64,000 nt of DNA from Paralvinella palmiformis. Lineage: Eukaryota > Annelida > Polychaeta > Terebellida > Alvinellidae. Positions within the stretch are counted from its first letter, which is position 1. Every line of letters starts with the position of its first letter. The notes below the pieces were generated by a model that searched no databases, had not been told where the DNA came from, and saw nothing but the letters and a program-made list of their open reading frames with translations. Location of the stretch: NCBI GenBank assembly GCA_025642065.1, contig JAODUP010000577.1:235001-299000 (forward strand), given 5' to 3'. The position numbers and the translations under genes are program-made. Below, piece by piece: positions 1 through 13,806 of this stretch.

Positions 1-314
1 TTCAGCCTTTCTTTATTTTTCTTACTTATTTCCTTTTCTTTCTTCCTCGCTTTCTTTCCTCTTTCATTTCGGGCACCTTTCGTGGTACAGTTGGTAGAGT
101 GCTGCTCTGTGCAGTCCGAAAAAAAGAATGTTGTTTTATGGCCATTCTAGCCACGCTTTTCGGGTTTATCGAACGAGCAGCTTTCAGATGTAATCAGATG
201 GTGTGACGGATGAAACATCCAGTAGACATAGCCTGGCATGAAATCTAACTCAGGTGCTAGAGCCCACTAACAGTTAATCTGGACCTCCAGAATGATTTAA
301 TCAGATGATAATGC

Positions 315-363
<49 letters not shown>

Positions 364-1266
364 AGAGGAATCAGAGCCCATATGAATGTTGTTTCATCTT
401 TTCAATTTAGCCTACCATGTGCACAAAAGTGGCCGTAAAACATCAATCATCATCACCATCACAAGAGGAAGCACTTATTAATAACTTACTAATAACACAA
501 CTCTCTTAACATAGGAAGTAGTAAGTAATTTATTCACAATTTCTATACACGCACATAATAACAAACAGCGTATAATATAAATGTATCCGCTTCTAATAAG
601 ATGTAGCCATCAAAGTGACGTCACAAATACTTAGAGTATAAAGATGTTTAGCTATATATGTAGGCCTTGAATGTATCATAGAACATTTCTGTCTTAAGAA
701 GAGACCATTCTGTTCTAATAGAAAAAAATACAGATTTGTGGTCAATTGTGAAGTGTAGCGGTATATTCTTAGCTGCATTATTCTCCCAAATGCTTTAATC
801 AATGAAGATTACGCTCCCACCCACTGTTTAACCCCCAGAAGTGTGAAATACATTCCCTTCAGATTACCTAAACTTGGTGTGTCGGGAGGTGGAATTATGA
901 CTCATTGCTGATATAATCTTAAGATGCATGTTAATGGACCGGTAATATTCATGGGCTACCGATTAATGTGTTTATATTGATTATAAAGGTGAGTATCGAA
1001 CTGCACTTGCTGGTCAATTACGGCAATGACTGGCCTGTTATTCCGTCCAATATGGAACTATTTATAAATTGTGGTTAAAAAAACTATGGAAAACCTTCAA
1101 TTCATTGGTCTATTCATGTTCTTAATCTATTTATTTGAGTTATTAATGAAATATTATACAGAAGTGACTGACTTATTTCGAATACTGAGAATCCTATTCT
1201 GATTACATAAACCCATCTAATATTGTATCAACAATGCAGATATTGTTACAAACCCACTTTAGCTAA

Positions 1267-1297
<31 letters not shown>

Positions 1298-2110
1298 ACG
1301 TATATCGTTTTCAGTTTAAGTATTTCATATGCTTTATTTGTTTAACATTATCATTATCATATCAATATTTAAGCCAAAACGTGAGAAAAATTTTAATAAA
1401 ATATTTCTGAATTATCTCCAACAATTAGAATGCTTTTAATCTGATTCCATGCCATAAAATTATGTACTATTTACACTGTTTATCAAAAGCTATCGTAATT
1501 ATTTTCCGTGTATACATGTATGTATTTTGAATGTAAGTATGTTTATATGTATGCGTGCACGATATATGAGTGTGTGTGTTTGTGTGTGTGTCTATGCCTG
1601 TGCTTGTGCTAGGGTATGTTTGCATTAGTGTGTTTGTGTGTGCCTGTGTGTGTTTGTGTGTGTGTCTGCGCGCGTGTGCGCGCTCGTGTGTGTGTGTGTG
1701 TGTGTATTTCTGCGTGCATGTGTGTATTTATGTATGTGTGTCTGTCAGAAACTGGCAGAAGAAACTATACGTTTCTTTCAGACGGAAATACCGACCCAAA
1801 GATGAAACTAAACGGAAGAAATGTTGATCTGTCATTAAATGTGCCGTTGTCGGCGGAATATAGAGACTTTGCAGCTGGCAGTGCTCCCTCGTCTCCGATA
1901 AGTGCAATGTAATGTCAACAACAGATGCCATTACAAAGTGTTGTCCTCTTTCAGATGGTATTCCATAGTGTCGCCTTATGATCGATGGCAGCGGGAGCTC
2001 GACGCCGACATCCATCTAACTGGCTGCTTAGATAAAGGAATCAGGGAAAGCTTAGTGCTACGGGAGGCTGCCTCGGGTTCTCCGCGTGAGATCTGCTTTA
2101 CAGTCTAGGT
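1..2110. other. Upstream noncoding stretch
   Basis: I see no coding sequence here. The first 80 bases are a pyrimidine (TTTC-like) tract. Positions 130-290 look like a badly decayed minus-strand SINE (TTTTATGGCCA, then GATGAAACATCC, then GACATAGCC). AT dinucleotide runs lie at 318-361 and 1269-1297, and a long impure TG-rich run at 1560-1745. A perfect TGACGTCA palindrome is at 616-623. The sequence becomes less AT-rich from about 1,780 toward exon 1, as expected for promoter or 5' UTR sequence of the following gene, but no clear upstream exon could be fixed. Confidence 0.5.
391..465 (+). mobile_element. SINE 3' fragment (body A)
   Basis: Only the 3' end of the common SINE is present: TTTCATCTTTTC, then TTTAGCCTACCATGTGCACA, then GTGGCCGTAAAACATCAATC and an ATC-rich tail. 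The fragment starts just after an AT microsatellite (318-361), so its tRNA-like head is lost or replaced. Confidence 0.6.
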
Positions 2111-2117
2111 TATAATA
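2111..2117 (+). promoter_or_regulatory. Possible TATA-like box
   Basis: TATAATA lies about 120 bases before the preferred start codon of the lectin receptor gene. Spacing would allow a 5' UTR of about 90 bases. No other core-promoter element is evident, and AT-rich words are common here, so this is only a candidate. Confidence 0.15.
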
Positions 2118-2233
2118 GTTCGGGCAATAAGCTGCCGTGTTACAGCGGTTAGGCCAGCAGTGACACATACACGGCGGCCGTGGCTGTGCTGGTGGTGGTG
2201 GTGGCGGCAATGTCGAAGGCGTTTGGCATTACG

Positions 2234-2312
2234 ATGGCTGGTCTACACCTCAGCTCTGTTGGGATTATGTTATTACGGATATTACTCCTTGCTGCAGTCG
2301 GACAGACAATAG
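2234..2312 (+). CDS. Receptor exon 1: signal peptide
   Basis: Encodes a short N-terminus, then a hydrophobic stretch ([13 protein letters not shown]) ending near QTI: a classical signal peptide. The exon ends in phase 1 at G|GTAAGT, a consensus donor, and joining to exon 2 gives an Asp codon and the start of the lectin domain. An in-frame ATG lies 24 bases upstream at 2210; I prefer 2234 because it has A at -3 and G at +4 and gives a more usual leader. The link to exon 2 rests on phase and on the otherwise missing signal peptide of a transmembrane protein. Confidence 0.6.
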
Positions 2313-2847
2313 GTAAGTGTGTAGGGGGGGGGGAGGTAGTAATAACTCGTAATCATCTCCGCTCTCTATGCGTGTTTCACTATGCGAGGTTATGAATGGT
2401 GTAGAGGTGCGCATAAATAACCTACCGCATAAATAACTAATGTCTATTCATTTGTCCTCTATATCTATCTGTTTATCGCTTTATCGTGCTATCTGTTATT
2501 GGCATATCTTTATTTATATGTGTGCGTCTTAGTGAACATTGTTATTCACGTATGTATATATGGATATTCGCGTATTTCCCTTTAGTCATGCTAATGCTAT
2601 GCCCAACTATCTATAAGACATGGCGCTGAGATAGCACCGCAGTGCAAACGGCCAGGTTGTAGGTTCGAATCCGAATGAAGCCAGTGTTTGTGGGATTCGT
2701 TTACGAATGGTGTACAGGCTCTCATAAATAACCTCTCGGTTTCAATAAAGAATTTCTATTTATTTGTTCTCTCTATCAATCTGTTTATCGCATTATCTAG
2801 ATATCTATTATTGATCTACCTCTGCTTATGTGTATATGTTAACGGAC

Positions 2848-2916
<69 letters not shown>

Positions 2917-4688
2917 ATACTCTTTTGAATATATTTTAGTCGTTCTTGTCCTCTGATCACCCATCTATAAGATAGTTCGCTGCATTAGCACTACACTGCA
3001 AATCGTGAGCTTCTAGTTTCGAATCTTGCTAAAACTGGTATTTGCGGGATTTGTATCCCTTCGCTGATGCCACTCGGCTATATGATAGAGGTGTGACAAG
3101 CGCCGAAGCTATATAACTCAATAACAACAACAACAACAATAACAGCAGCAACAATAAATTAATAACATCACTAACAACAATGACATATCTACGACCTAAT
3201 CTCTAGATACAGTAAAGCCAATTCGCAGGACCACATCAGCCATTCTTCAAGTTCAGACTGTCTCTTGAAACGTTGTGTTCGTAGTGTTTCAGTACTGAAA
3301 GCAGCGCAGTTGAAAATGGATGGTTCTTGGTTCGAAATAGCCTGACAGCTGATGGTCTTCCATATGCTCAAATGCGTTAACACACGTAGGAGGTCAGAGT
3401 AGTTAGTTTCAACTGCATATTTACTCTTTTAACACCGAAAGTTTTTATTCCCTCACGTATTCATCTATTGTGAAATTTATAGTTGGCATGCAAATAATAA
3501 TAAAAATAAATATTCACCTATTTATTAAAATAACAATTACTCTTTGTAACGTAAGCATCCTAGTCTGGCGTTGTTAATGTGCGGCAATGGTTTGTTTTGT
3601 CTGTAACCATTTTAGAGTGCGGCTTATCGTAGACATGACATCAGGTGTTAATTGCATATTGGTTACAAAACATCTGAAGAAATAGACTACTCGACGATTA
3701 TAATACTAAAAAGAGTTATTCAGCTGTTCCAGCTCTTTTTGATATATTTATCTATATGTATAGTAAATTATGGTTCTGAGAGAGGCCACAATTTCCATAT
3801 GTACTACTTCAAATGGAGTCAATTGTCGAATAGATTAATGGCAAGAGGTTATATTTTAATTAATGGACAATTGATCTTGTCCAGTCGTATAATGCCGCCA
3901 ACTTATCCATTGCGATATTTTTATTAAACCTTGGTCTGACCAATATTTAATGTCAGTTGATCAGAGCCTTTTAGTATTTATTAACAATTATTTATTCTCA
4001 AGTTACACGATTATTCTTATCATGTGTAGTTTAAGGTATTTAAACATATTCATATTTCTTTATCAGTATTCCGCCAATCTTGGGGATTGAAACGAAACTA
4101 AATAAATAAAATAAATAAAAATTACATAGTAAACTAAGGAATATTGTTGTACTAAATTTCGGTTTCTCGGGATTGGTTTGTTCCTAATTCGTCATACGTC
4201 CTACTTATTGTATCATATCTATACTGGATGTCACTACTGAACGTTATTCTAATGATCTGATATTTTCTGTCTTAAGATTAAGGCTGTTATTTTGAAATAT
4301 AAACCAAATAGTCTACTTTGTCTGTAAACCTTCGACCATTATATATTGACCACATCATTACTATATGTTCGACTTATAAATATCAATATTGACCTAGCCT
4401 TACACTGACATCCATCGCCTTCGTCCAGTTACTAAACTGATCAATATTCATTTTTAATCGTGGAGGAATGGAAGCTTTCAGACAATCTATTATTACGGGT
4501 AGTCATCAACTTACGACCTTGATTGGTCATAAGTTGATCTGGTGGTGTGTTGTATTATGTTACAATTACCTTACGTATATTATACGGTGTAATTATATTA
4601 TATGTATAATAATATTTAAGTCCTACCGCCGGTGAGAAAGTCGAACAGTCGTAAGTTGCGTAGATGATAAATCAACGACTACCTGTCC

Positions 4689-4722
<34 letters not shown>

Positions 4723-6589
4723 CAGATGTTCTGCTGACTATATTGTGTCTGTGTTAGACACTTGAAGATCTAAGAAAACGAAATATCCGTTGTAGTGTTA
4801 TTTGGTTAGAAACAGAAATTGTCGGATGTTCAGATTGTATATGCCCTCACTGTATGTTGTGTTATCAAATATAGATATCTTCATATGAGATGCCATCATG
4901 TATTTATTACCAAGCATACAGACTGGACAGCCCGGTTAATAAAAATTAGGGTCGCTGAATTAAAGGTTCCTAATTCGATTCCAGTTGCTACAGTGAGAAC
5001 ACCCAATAATTTAATTTGTAACCATTTTCATAAATTATTAGACGTAAATTACGATGTGCTAGGAAACAGTGTCGTGGTCTAGAAGCTGGAGGTTATATGC
5101 TTCGACGGGAGTTATGGAAGTAAAGAATGGAACAGGTAGAGGTGTGTGTCTGAGCCATAAGTCACTTACGGAGGATGTAACATTATTTGTTTTATGAATA
5201 AATCTCGTTAAAACAATTATAAATTAAAGGTTGTCCACATATTGATAAAATTCAGAGATCGTATATTTTCCTACATAGGCACAGTGCATAATATCAGTGC
5301 ATTCGCTTTTAATATAATGAAGCATTAATAAATATTAAATTATTCATCATATGCATAGATTTTAGAAGCAGATCCAAAGACTTACATTAGCGCACTGTGC
5401 ATTAATTAGAAATCATATGGTATGCAGTAATGTATAATGTCTATGTTTAAGGATAGCAGATTACTACGTAAGACGTGTTCTATTTAAGGTCAGGTCATAA
5501 CTCATAATTAAAAAGATCCTTTGCATAGAGCCGCGAGTATTAGCTCTTTGTTTTATTAAAGACTATCTGCGCTTCTTAGCCTTGTCATTACCAGTAACTG
5601 GGGTATTAATAAAGCACAAAAATTTATGCTGGAACAAAGTAACCATTGTCATCACATTAAGAGTCATAGTAAATGATGCCTTAAGAAACCGTCTTTTGAA
5701 CAAGCTCATTTGATCCGCTGACATTAATATTTATTATAAATAGATATGTTTTACTATATCTAAACAAAATAGTGCTACATACATATATACATATACATAT
5801 ATACATATATATGTGTGTGTGTATGTTTGTCTGCGTGCGTGCGTGCGTGCGTACAAAGAATATTTCAAGTTATTTTGACAAGGGCAATACATGAATACAT
5901 GAATCGAACTGGGATGTTTGAAACATACCTATTAGCTCACTATTTAGCTGCAGGCTCACACTAATACTCTCCTAGAGATAAACCTTTCTTGTCAATGTCT
6001 TCAACATCGCAATTGGCTAAAGATTTCTAATGGTAGATGTTCAAATGCAGTGCTAACTATTCTGAAAAAGCTCTTTCATCTTTCATTTCGTCATAATACA
6101 GTTCAGCTATTGTTTTTTCGATTTATAAAGACACGAGAGCCAATATGTTGACCAGAATACTGCATTCCGTAGTTAAGTTGATAGTGCTATTATATATTTT
6201 CACGACGGTCTTAGGTTCGAATCCCGTCATTATCGTTAGAGGCTGACATACATCTTCCAGTCTCTACGCGTTTTAATCCACATGACTGTAGATAAATATA
6301 TTTGATAGAAATATCACACTATCTTAATATAAGATGAATGTTTTGGTTTGGTAAAGTTAAATGGGTGGCAATGATACATGATAAGTGATACTCATTGGAG
6401 GAGGACATCGGAATAAGAACGATTACCATAAAGATACTACTACTACTACTACTACTACTACTAATAATAATAATAATAATAATAATAAGGATGTTGATCA
6501 AGATCTTAACATGATGATCCTAACAACAGAATGGAGGTGTACCTATATAATAGTTATATATCATAGTAAACGTGTGGCGATGTGAACCG

Positions 6590-6664
<75 letters not shown>

Positions 6665-7720
6665 ATAATCACGGTTATGATAATGGTATTGATAGTGATG
6701 ATGATCATATCTTTTCCTAAAGTTAATGATGCCAACATACTCATTCTATACCTTTGATGATAGTAACTCTCGTAGTAATAATAACAAAAGGTTTACAGAG
6801 ACAATGATAGATACAAAAGTTATCATCATCATCGTCATCTTCGCCATCCTCATCACAACACTATCCAGGTGGGCGGCTGACGATAGCGTATCGACGTAGG
6901 TGTCCAGTCTATGGATATCCATCATTTTCCTTATCTGTTCAAATAATAACATCTCGCTATGGCGAGGTGAGGCCGCCAGCCAGCCATTAACAACTCAAAG
7001 TGTTGTTATATCACCGCCAGCCACATATATTACCCGCATCTATCACGGCCATGGTCTACATCATGTCCTCAGTGACACCTCCAACACCGGCCTATACTGG
7101 CCCTAGATGTCCACGCTCCAGACATCAAATCCTGACGGATGCTGCTATGTTGGGCCAGCAGCACCTGAGATAAACAGCTCACTAACCGGGTTTGGGACAA
7201 GCTTCCCCTAAAGACCATTCCAGCTGGAATGATGAACGTCCAAGGGCGTGTGGGTGTCTTCTGATAAGAAGTGAACCTGTCTTAGATATATATGTTTATC
7301 ATAATGTTTATCATGTATGTTGATGATATATGCTCGTGTGGGTATTAAGGTAGCACTCTCCTCCTGCATTTGTGTTGATTTGTGTGCTTGCGTCTCTGCC
7401 AGTCTGTGAGTGTTTGTGTGTGTGTGTGTGTGTGTGTATGTTTGTGTGTATGTAAGCGTGAGTTTGTGTGAATGAACTTGCGCGACTTTTTGTAAACGGG
7501 TATATCTGTGTTATATATTAATATTTTATATTACATGAACATACAGCTGATATATTAATATTTACGTTAACTAAACAATTCAGATTGAAGTGTTTCTGAT
7601 TCATGATTCATTATGCCAGTGCATTTTAATATATTACATACACAAACACGGACACACAAACACACACAAACACACACACATATACACACAAACACACACG
7701 AGAGAGAGAGAGAGTAGAAT

Positions 7721-7755
<35 letters not shown>

Positions 7756-8215
7756 GTAACAGTAGTAGCAGTAGTAGTAATAATAGTAGCAGTAGTAGTA
7801 GTTGTTGTGGTGTGGTGTGGTAGTAGTAGTATTATTTTATTCCACATAGATGGGGAGATAGGTTAGTTTATGTACCCAGGTTTATGTATATTTCACCAAA
7901 CTCGCTCTCCGTTTGTTATCGAAGGAGATAAAAAGTCAGATTTGGCGACATAAATAAAACGATGTTACCTTGAGTCAGACCACGGTTCTTGTTATTCTTG
8001 TACCACGTGAAACTGAAGAACGACTGGCTGTATATGTATATGTCTGACTGTCTGACTGTATGTTGTCTGTCTGGCTGTATGTTGTCTGTCTGACTGTATG
8101 TTTGCCTGTCTGACTGATTTGGTGTCTGTTTCCAATTGTGGTTTGGCCAATATCTTGCTTTCTCAGTTATTTGTTATCGCGTGTCTCTGCCTATATCTGA
8201 GTTGTATGTATGATA

Positions 8216-8264
<49 letters not shown>

Positions 8265-8580
8265 CTCTCTCTTTCTCACTCACTCTCTCTCTCTCACTCT
8301 CTCTCTCTCACTCTCTTATTTTCTCTCTCTCTCTCACTCTCTCTCTCTGTCTCTCACTCACTCTCTCTCACTATCTCTCTCTCTCTCGCTCTCTCTCTCT
8401 CTCGCTCTCTCTCTCTCTCCCCTCTCTCGCTCGCTCGCTCGCTCTCTCTGTGTGTGGGGGAATGTTGCTTGGTCTATTAATCTATCTGTCTATGTATTTT
8501 CGTATCTGAATCTCTATATATTTATCTGTCATCATATCTAACTCTATTCAGTACCTGTATCTCTGTGCCGGTCTCTATCT

Positions 8581-8643
<63 letters not shown>

Positions 8644-8839
8644 TCATCCCAGTCCGTTAACTATTTATCCACCTATTCATTAATCCAGCTGTACGTCTAC
8701 CTAACCTGATCCAGTGTCACCATCTACCATCATGACATAGTCAAACAAAACAAAGAAACTATTGTTATCTTACTGCCTACTATAATAGTGAGGTATTAGA
8801 TATTATCTAGCTCCTCCTTTCTCAAAATGGCATTATATC

Positions 8840-8884
<45 letters not shown>

Positions 8885-11800
8885 TAACATGGATGTGGAG
8901 CTGTACTCTGAATTAGCTCTCCACTATGAGCAGATTACCTACCTCTAGCTAATACAGTTTTGTACTATATGACAACTTTCCTCTGTAAAACAATGTTTCG
9001 CTCTAATACCTTTCTGCGAGATAGTTGTCTAATGTAGGCTAGATGTCGATAGTAAGACTGTTCTAGGCTATAAGACAATTGTCTTATTGGCCAACTACGT
9101 ATACATTATCTACTGTATCAGAACAGCATTTAATTAACAAGGCATCACATACTAGTAATACACATATAAAGGCTGCTTAACAGAGGTCAAGACACACGCA
9201 CACATACACGCACACACACACACACACCAAATTTAACGCACGATTATAATCCCACATATTTCAGTTCCTGTTGTTTGGAGGTATAGGGCATAGCAGTTGG
9301 TAATGTGCGTCATCGGTTCGATGTCGAAATGTGTCATAGGATTTACACGCCTACTTATTGCTCGGCTCACAATGTTTCGGGTGGCTAACGTCATTAACTA
9401 ATACTTCTTTCTTTCTGATTTAAACTGTGACACAGGTTTAAACATTTGTAGGACATAAGACAATCTGAGAGTGAAAACACTTTGACTAATTTGACTACAA
9501 CATTCCATACCATCATCCCCCATCCATCGAGCCCGTGACAGGAAGCCTCCGTGGTCTAGCGGTAGCGTGTTGGACCACATATCACTACCACCCTTGTTCG
9601 AATCTCGGCGTGTGCATATCTGAAGGTTATTTCATCTTTGACTTCGATGCATTACCTTCGGAGGTCGCTCGGCCCATTTACCATCCTATGTGCACAAAGG
9701 TGGCGGTAAAACATCAATCATCGACCCCGTGCCAGACGGAGGAAGAGCCCATTCAATATATAGGAACCACATGTTATTCACGTTTCATCATCGCAGTTCA
9801 CGAAAGGAAAAAATCAAATCCAATTAGCTGCACGTCCATAAGCCCTGCACCGAGCTACCTTAGCCCAGAAGGTACTGACGTCGTCGCCTTCATGGCCGAA
9901 CTATCATTATGCTATAACAATTATCATCCGTATTAATGGCCGATCAGTTCGTAAACACTTCAGCTGAATTATCTAATAATCGGCCAATATTGTCGAGTAA
10001 CTATTAAAAATGTCTAAATCCATGGCATTACCTTCCTTTGTGACTTGTACCAGTATACATAGATGTTACCATGGAGATATCAGTACGGCACACCAGGTGA
10101 TAAGACCATGATGTAGATTTCCAGGTAACATATAATTATCCATAGAAACCAGTTTCATTTATTTGTACTAGATGAACTCACTCAAATTTGATATTGAGGC
10201 AAAGTAGGATATAAAATGATAGATCTATCTCAAATGGTAACTAAATTTAACATCGATGTCAAGATCTAGTATAAAAAAGTTGTCATAAACACCTGTAATT
10301 ATTTTATAAATGTTTTTCTGAATGGAGCTGAATAGTATTTTATTAGAACTGTTTGTATATCAAATTATTTAAAGCATTAATGTTTATTTGCTGAATGGTG
10401 CCGACATGAAATGTTTATGTATTGACGAGTCTTGACGAGAGGGATATAGTATCTATATCGAATGGGATGGAAAAACAGATTAATCTGAACTAATTACAGC
10501 ATTTTATTATTTTGTTTTAATTGGATAGATTATAGTTTTGCTGCACAATGATAACCAATACGTAAGCTGGCTCGGCTATTTGAAAGTTTGTTTGCACTAA
10601 GGTACTAGCCTAGGTTACTGTTTGACAGTGCCTGCTAGTGTGCGGCCGTGTGTGTATGTGTGGGGGGAGGGCTGTAAATACCCATAAATACACAGATACG
10701 ATCCGATTGTATCGCATCACCAACAAATCTATGCCCGCAATATCATACAAATCATGGCATTATTACCTCGGTACAATAACTCACTTCCTGAACTCTAGCC
10801 ACCACCAACAACAGGAAGAGCATCAACTTTGCAGAACATCAACAACAACAACAACAAAAAACGCGTTATTCTTCGGCTAAATACGCACCATAACGGATCG
10901 TCATCAAACACCACCGACACCGCACCATCCGTACCAAGGTTACCACAAACTGCCAACAATATCCATTAATTTCCCCGATTATCGCTAAATTATTCAAACA
11001 TGAGGCTCGCCCCACTTCCGGTTCTCTCGCCCCCTTTGAGCATCTCAGCGTGCGGGACTGGGGACGATTCGGCCCTCGGTCGATTCTAGCAGCCTAGGAT
11101 GGCGATAAATCATCGAGATCGTGGAAATAATCACTTATTTCTAGCGGAGAATAGACACTCCCTCGACGAACTCGGCAGGTGACGATTCTGCACGATGATG
11201 GCCGACCTCTGACGTCATTTCCGGATCGATGTCCGCCATTCTTAACGGCGGTCATTCAGGGGGCGGGGTGCATCGTGGACGATTTCAGCCCATCATCGGC
11301 GGTTTTTCCTCTAGGTGACTGGCGCAGGTCTGTCTAAGTCTGACGCTATCGATCACTTATAATGGTCACGTGGTGGAGACGGGGCGGATCAAAGGGATAC
11401 GTCTGGTTAATGGTATGACGGGGAGATAGGCCGAAATGTCGCCGAAGCCTGCCTGTGGTGACGATTTCGTTCTGTGGCCCACGGTTTCCGAATGCGGCAG
11501 CTCGAAAGACCGCCGTCGCATAAACGAACTCGGCGACGCATCGCCGAAAATAGTATCTGCCGTCCACCACCATCTTTATTGATTCCAGATCTGCCTCCGG
11601 GCAGCTTACTTCTGGATAGATTTAAGTAGATTTTCTCCGAATTGTCGCCAGAATACAATGTCCATAACGTCTTCGAAGGAGAGGATTCGGTGCTCCAAAA
11701 AGTACCGAAATCCGGAACGTCATTTGCCCATGGCGGACTGTTTCGAGGATGCCTCGTCCTTCGACTGGCCACTACTAGATTACTTGAATCGAATAACTTC

Positions 11801-13756
11801 CTGTGTGGGGGCAATCCGTCTTCCTCAGGGTCGACCGTAACTCGCATAAATTCTCTGCTAAGATGTTATGAAGTGATTAGGAGAGAGAGAGAGAGAGAAG
11901 TTTAAAATATTTATAATGAATACTGGCCAGAAAATAGGACGTGAGGATTGGGGGGGGGGGTGCACAATAGTCAATGAAATATGTTACAAAATGGTGTATA
12001 ATCATTTCGTAAGCGAATTACTAGCGAAACAAACAGCTATAGTGTTATAGGCCAGAATACTTAATACAAATTGGGGTGCCTCCATGGCCTAACCGGTAGC
12101 GCGGTTGGCCACAGATCAATACCACCTGGGTTCAAACCCCGGCCGGGCTATGTCAGAAGGGTGTTTCATCTTTCACTTCGCCTGATTACATTTGGAGGTT
12201 GCTCGGCCCATTTAGCCTACAAAAGTGGCCGCAAAACAGCAACATTTAAATTCTTAATACAGATTGATATAGAACGAAGGAATGAAACTCCAAACCCATA
12301 ATTTTGACCTATGCCATTAGTTCTTCCTTTAGCCGTATATAAATAGATTTAAGTCGCTGAAGCAAATTTCCTTGATTTTACCAATGTGATGCCTAAATGC
12401 AGGATATTCTAGCAGAATAGCTTTCAGGAAATATATCTGTAGAAACAAAAGTTACAGATTTCTGGCGTATTCATCAGCAACTTTGTACTGTAGATTGAGG
12501 CAGAGAGAACATGAAAGCTCGTCCGAGGCGTTTGTCGGTTTTAGAAAAAAAGAAGGTAACACCAGTGTAGTTTTGATTGAAATAATATTATAAAGGAAGG
12601 TTAATTGCAAATGTATTTGTAAATAGTTTCTAAATTATTATTCATCATGGGACGAAGGCTATACTTTAACATTGCCGCTGATGTTGTTTGTTATATCCCT
12701 GTTGTTGTTGTTGTTTTAAATCGCCTGTTTAAATATATTTGTTATTTGTTTCAATGTAACAATTTCTGTAAGATACCAGTGACTTTTCTTATTGTTGAAA
12801 CAAAACTAAATCTATATTAGAAGTAGAAGTAAAATTTGCTGTTTTATGGCCACCTCTGTGCACAAGATAGGCTAAATGGGCCCACCTACCTCCAAATGTA
12901 ATGAAGCGAAGTGAAAGATGAAACACTATTCTGACATAGTCCGGCCGGGGTTTGAACCCAGGTTTTATAGATCTGTGGCCAACCGCGCTACTAGTTAGGC
13001 CATGGAGACGACTTTAGAGGTAGTAGAAGTAAGCGTAGGTGAAATAGTGTTACTATTAATGGTACTTAATAATTAGTATTATCAACCTTTATACGGACTA
13101 TTTCATATTATAAGTTTTCATCCAAGTACTTCCCTGTCTTGTGCAAATATCTTCCTTGCAAGAACGAATTATTACACGAACAAACGCTTTGTGTTAGTGT
13201 TGCGTTTCGTTGTACCTCACGTGATATTAAGTTTTCGTTGTTTTGTTGACTTATTGATAACCGTATTGTTACCCCAATCGCTAACATAATGAATTAATCT
13301 CTGGTCGATCCGTGCCATTAATCACCTGATCCTCACATCATCAAAGAGAACAAAGTGAATCTTACTCTGATACCGAGCCCATCCCGCTGTCTCTATCTCT
13401 ATAATAGAGCAGAAGTATGGCCAAGTCTCATTAGAGGAGTCGGTACAAAGACGCTGGTCTATCAGATGATGTCTGCCTCAGGTCCACATTACTCGGCACA
13501 TTGAGCCGTAATCCACTTTTGTTCCTCCATCATGGCACCTCCAGCATCCGGTCTAAGTACCTCGTCTCCTTCGAGCGATGCTTCGATCTTCTTGACGGTC
13601 GCTTCAACATTCTCTCTGCCTTGCCATCCCTGTCTCTGCCTATGTGAATCACGCCCCCCCCCTCTCTCTCTATCTATCTATCTCTCTCTCTCTCACCACC
13701 CTCTCTCTCATTCTCTCTCCCCCTCTCTCTTTCTGTCTCTATCAATCGACTACTAT

Positions 13757-13806
<50 letters not shown>

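Larger units (their letters stand above)
3151..9280. other. Intron 1, AT-rich repeat-bearing part
   Basis: No exon is recognised. Microsatellites: ATT 4689-4721; alternating TA/TG and GCGT near 5,780-5,850; ACT/AAT 6435-6488; AT 6597-6660; TG about 7412-7437; CA then GA 7628-7710; GTA 7720-7835; a ~28-bp TGTCTGACTGTATGT-type repeat 8028-8120; CT 8218-8450; CA/AT 8582-8640; AT 8845-8877; CA 9190-9228. A tRNA-like B-box (TAGGTTCGAATCCCG) near 6,212-6,226 may mark another decayed SINE. The remaining sequence is unique, AT-rich and without recognisable signals. Confidence 0.45.

Noticed and set aside
1570..2015. Frames of 85-98 residues before receptor exon 1
   Set aside because: Mostly translations of the TG-rich repeat; acceptor-like TTTCAG words near 1,780 and 1,950 could mark 5' UTR exons but nothing fixes them.
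9535..9936. 133-residue frame around 9.6 kb
   Set aside because: Half of it is the SINE at 9544-9722; the rest has no domain.
11407..11847. 146-residue minus-strand frame in intron 1
   Set aside because: No recognisable domain, no splice context, and a competing frame on the other strand; treated as a GC-elevated noncoding block.
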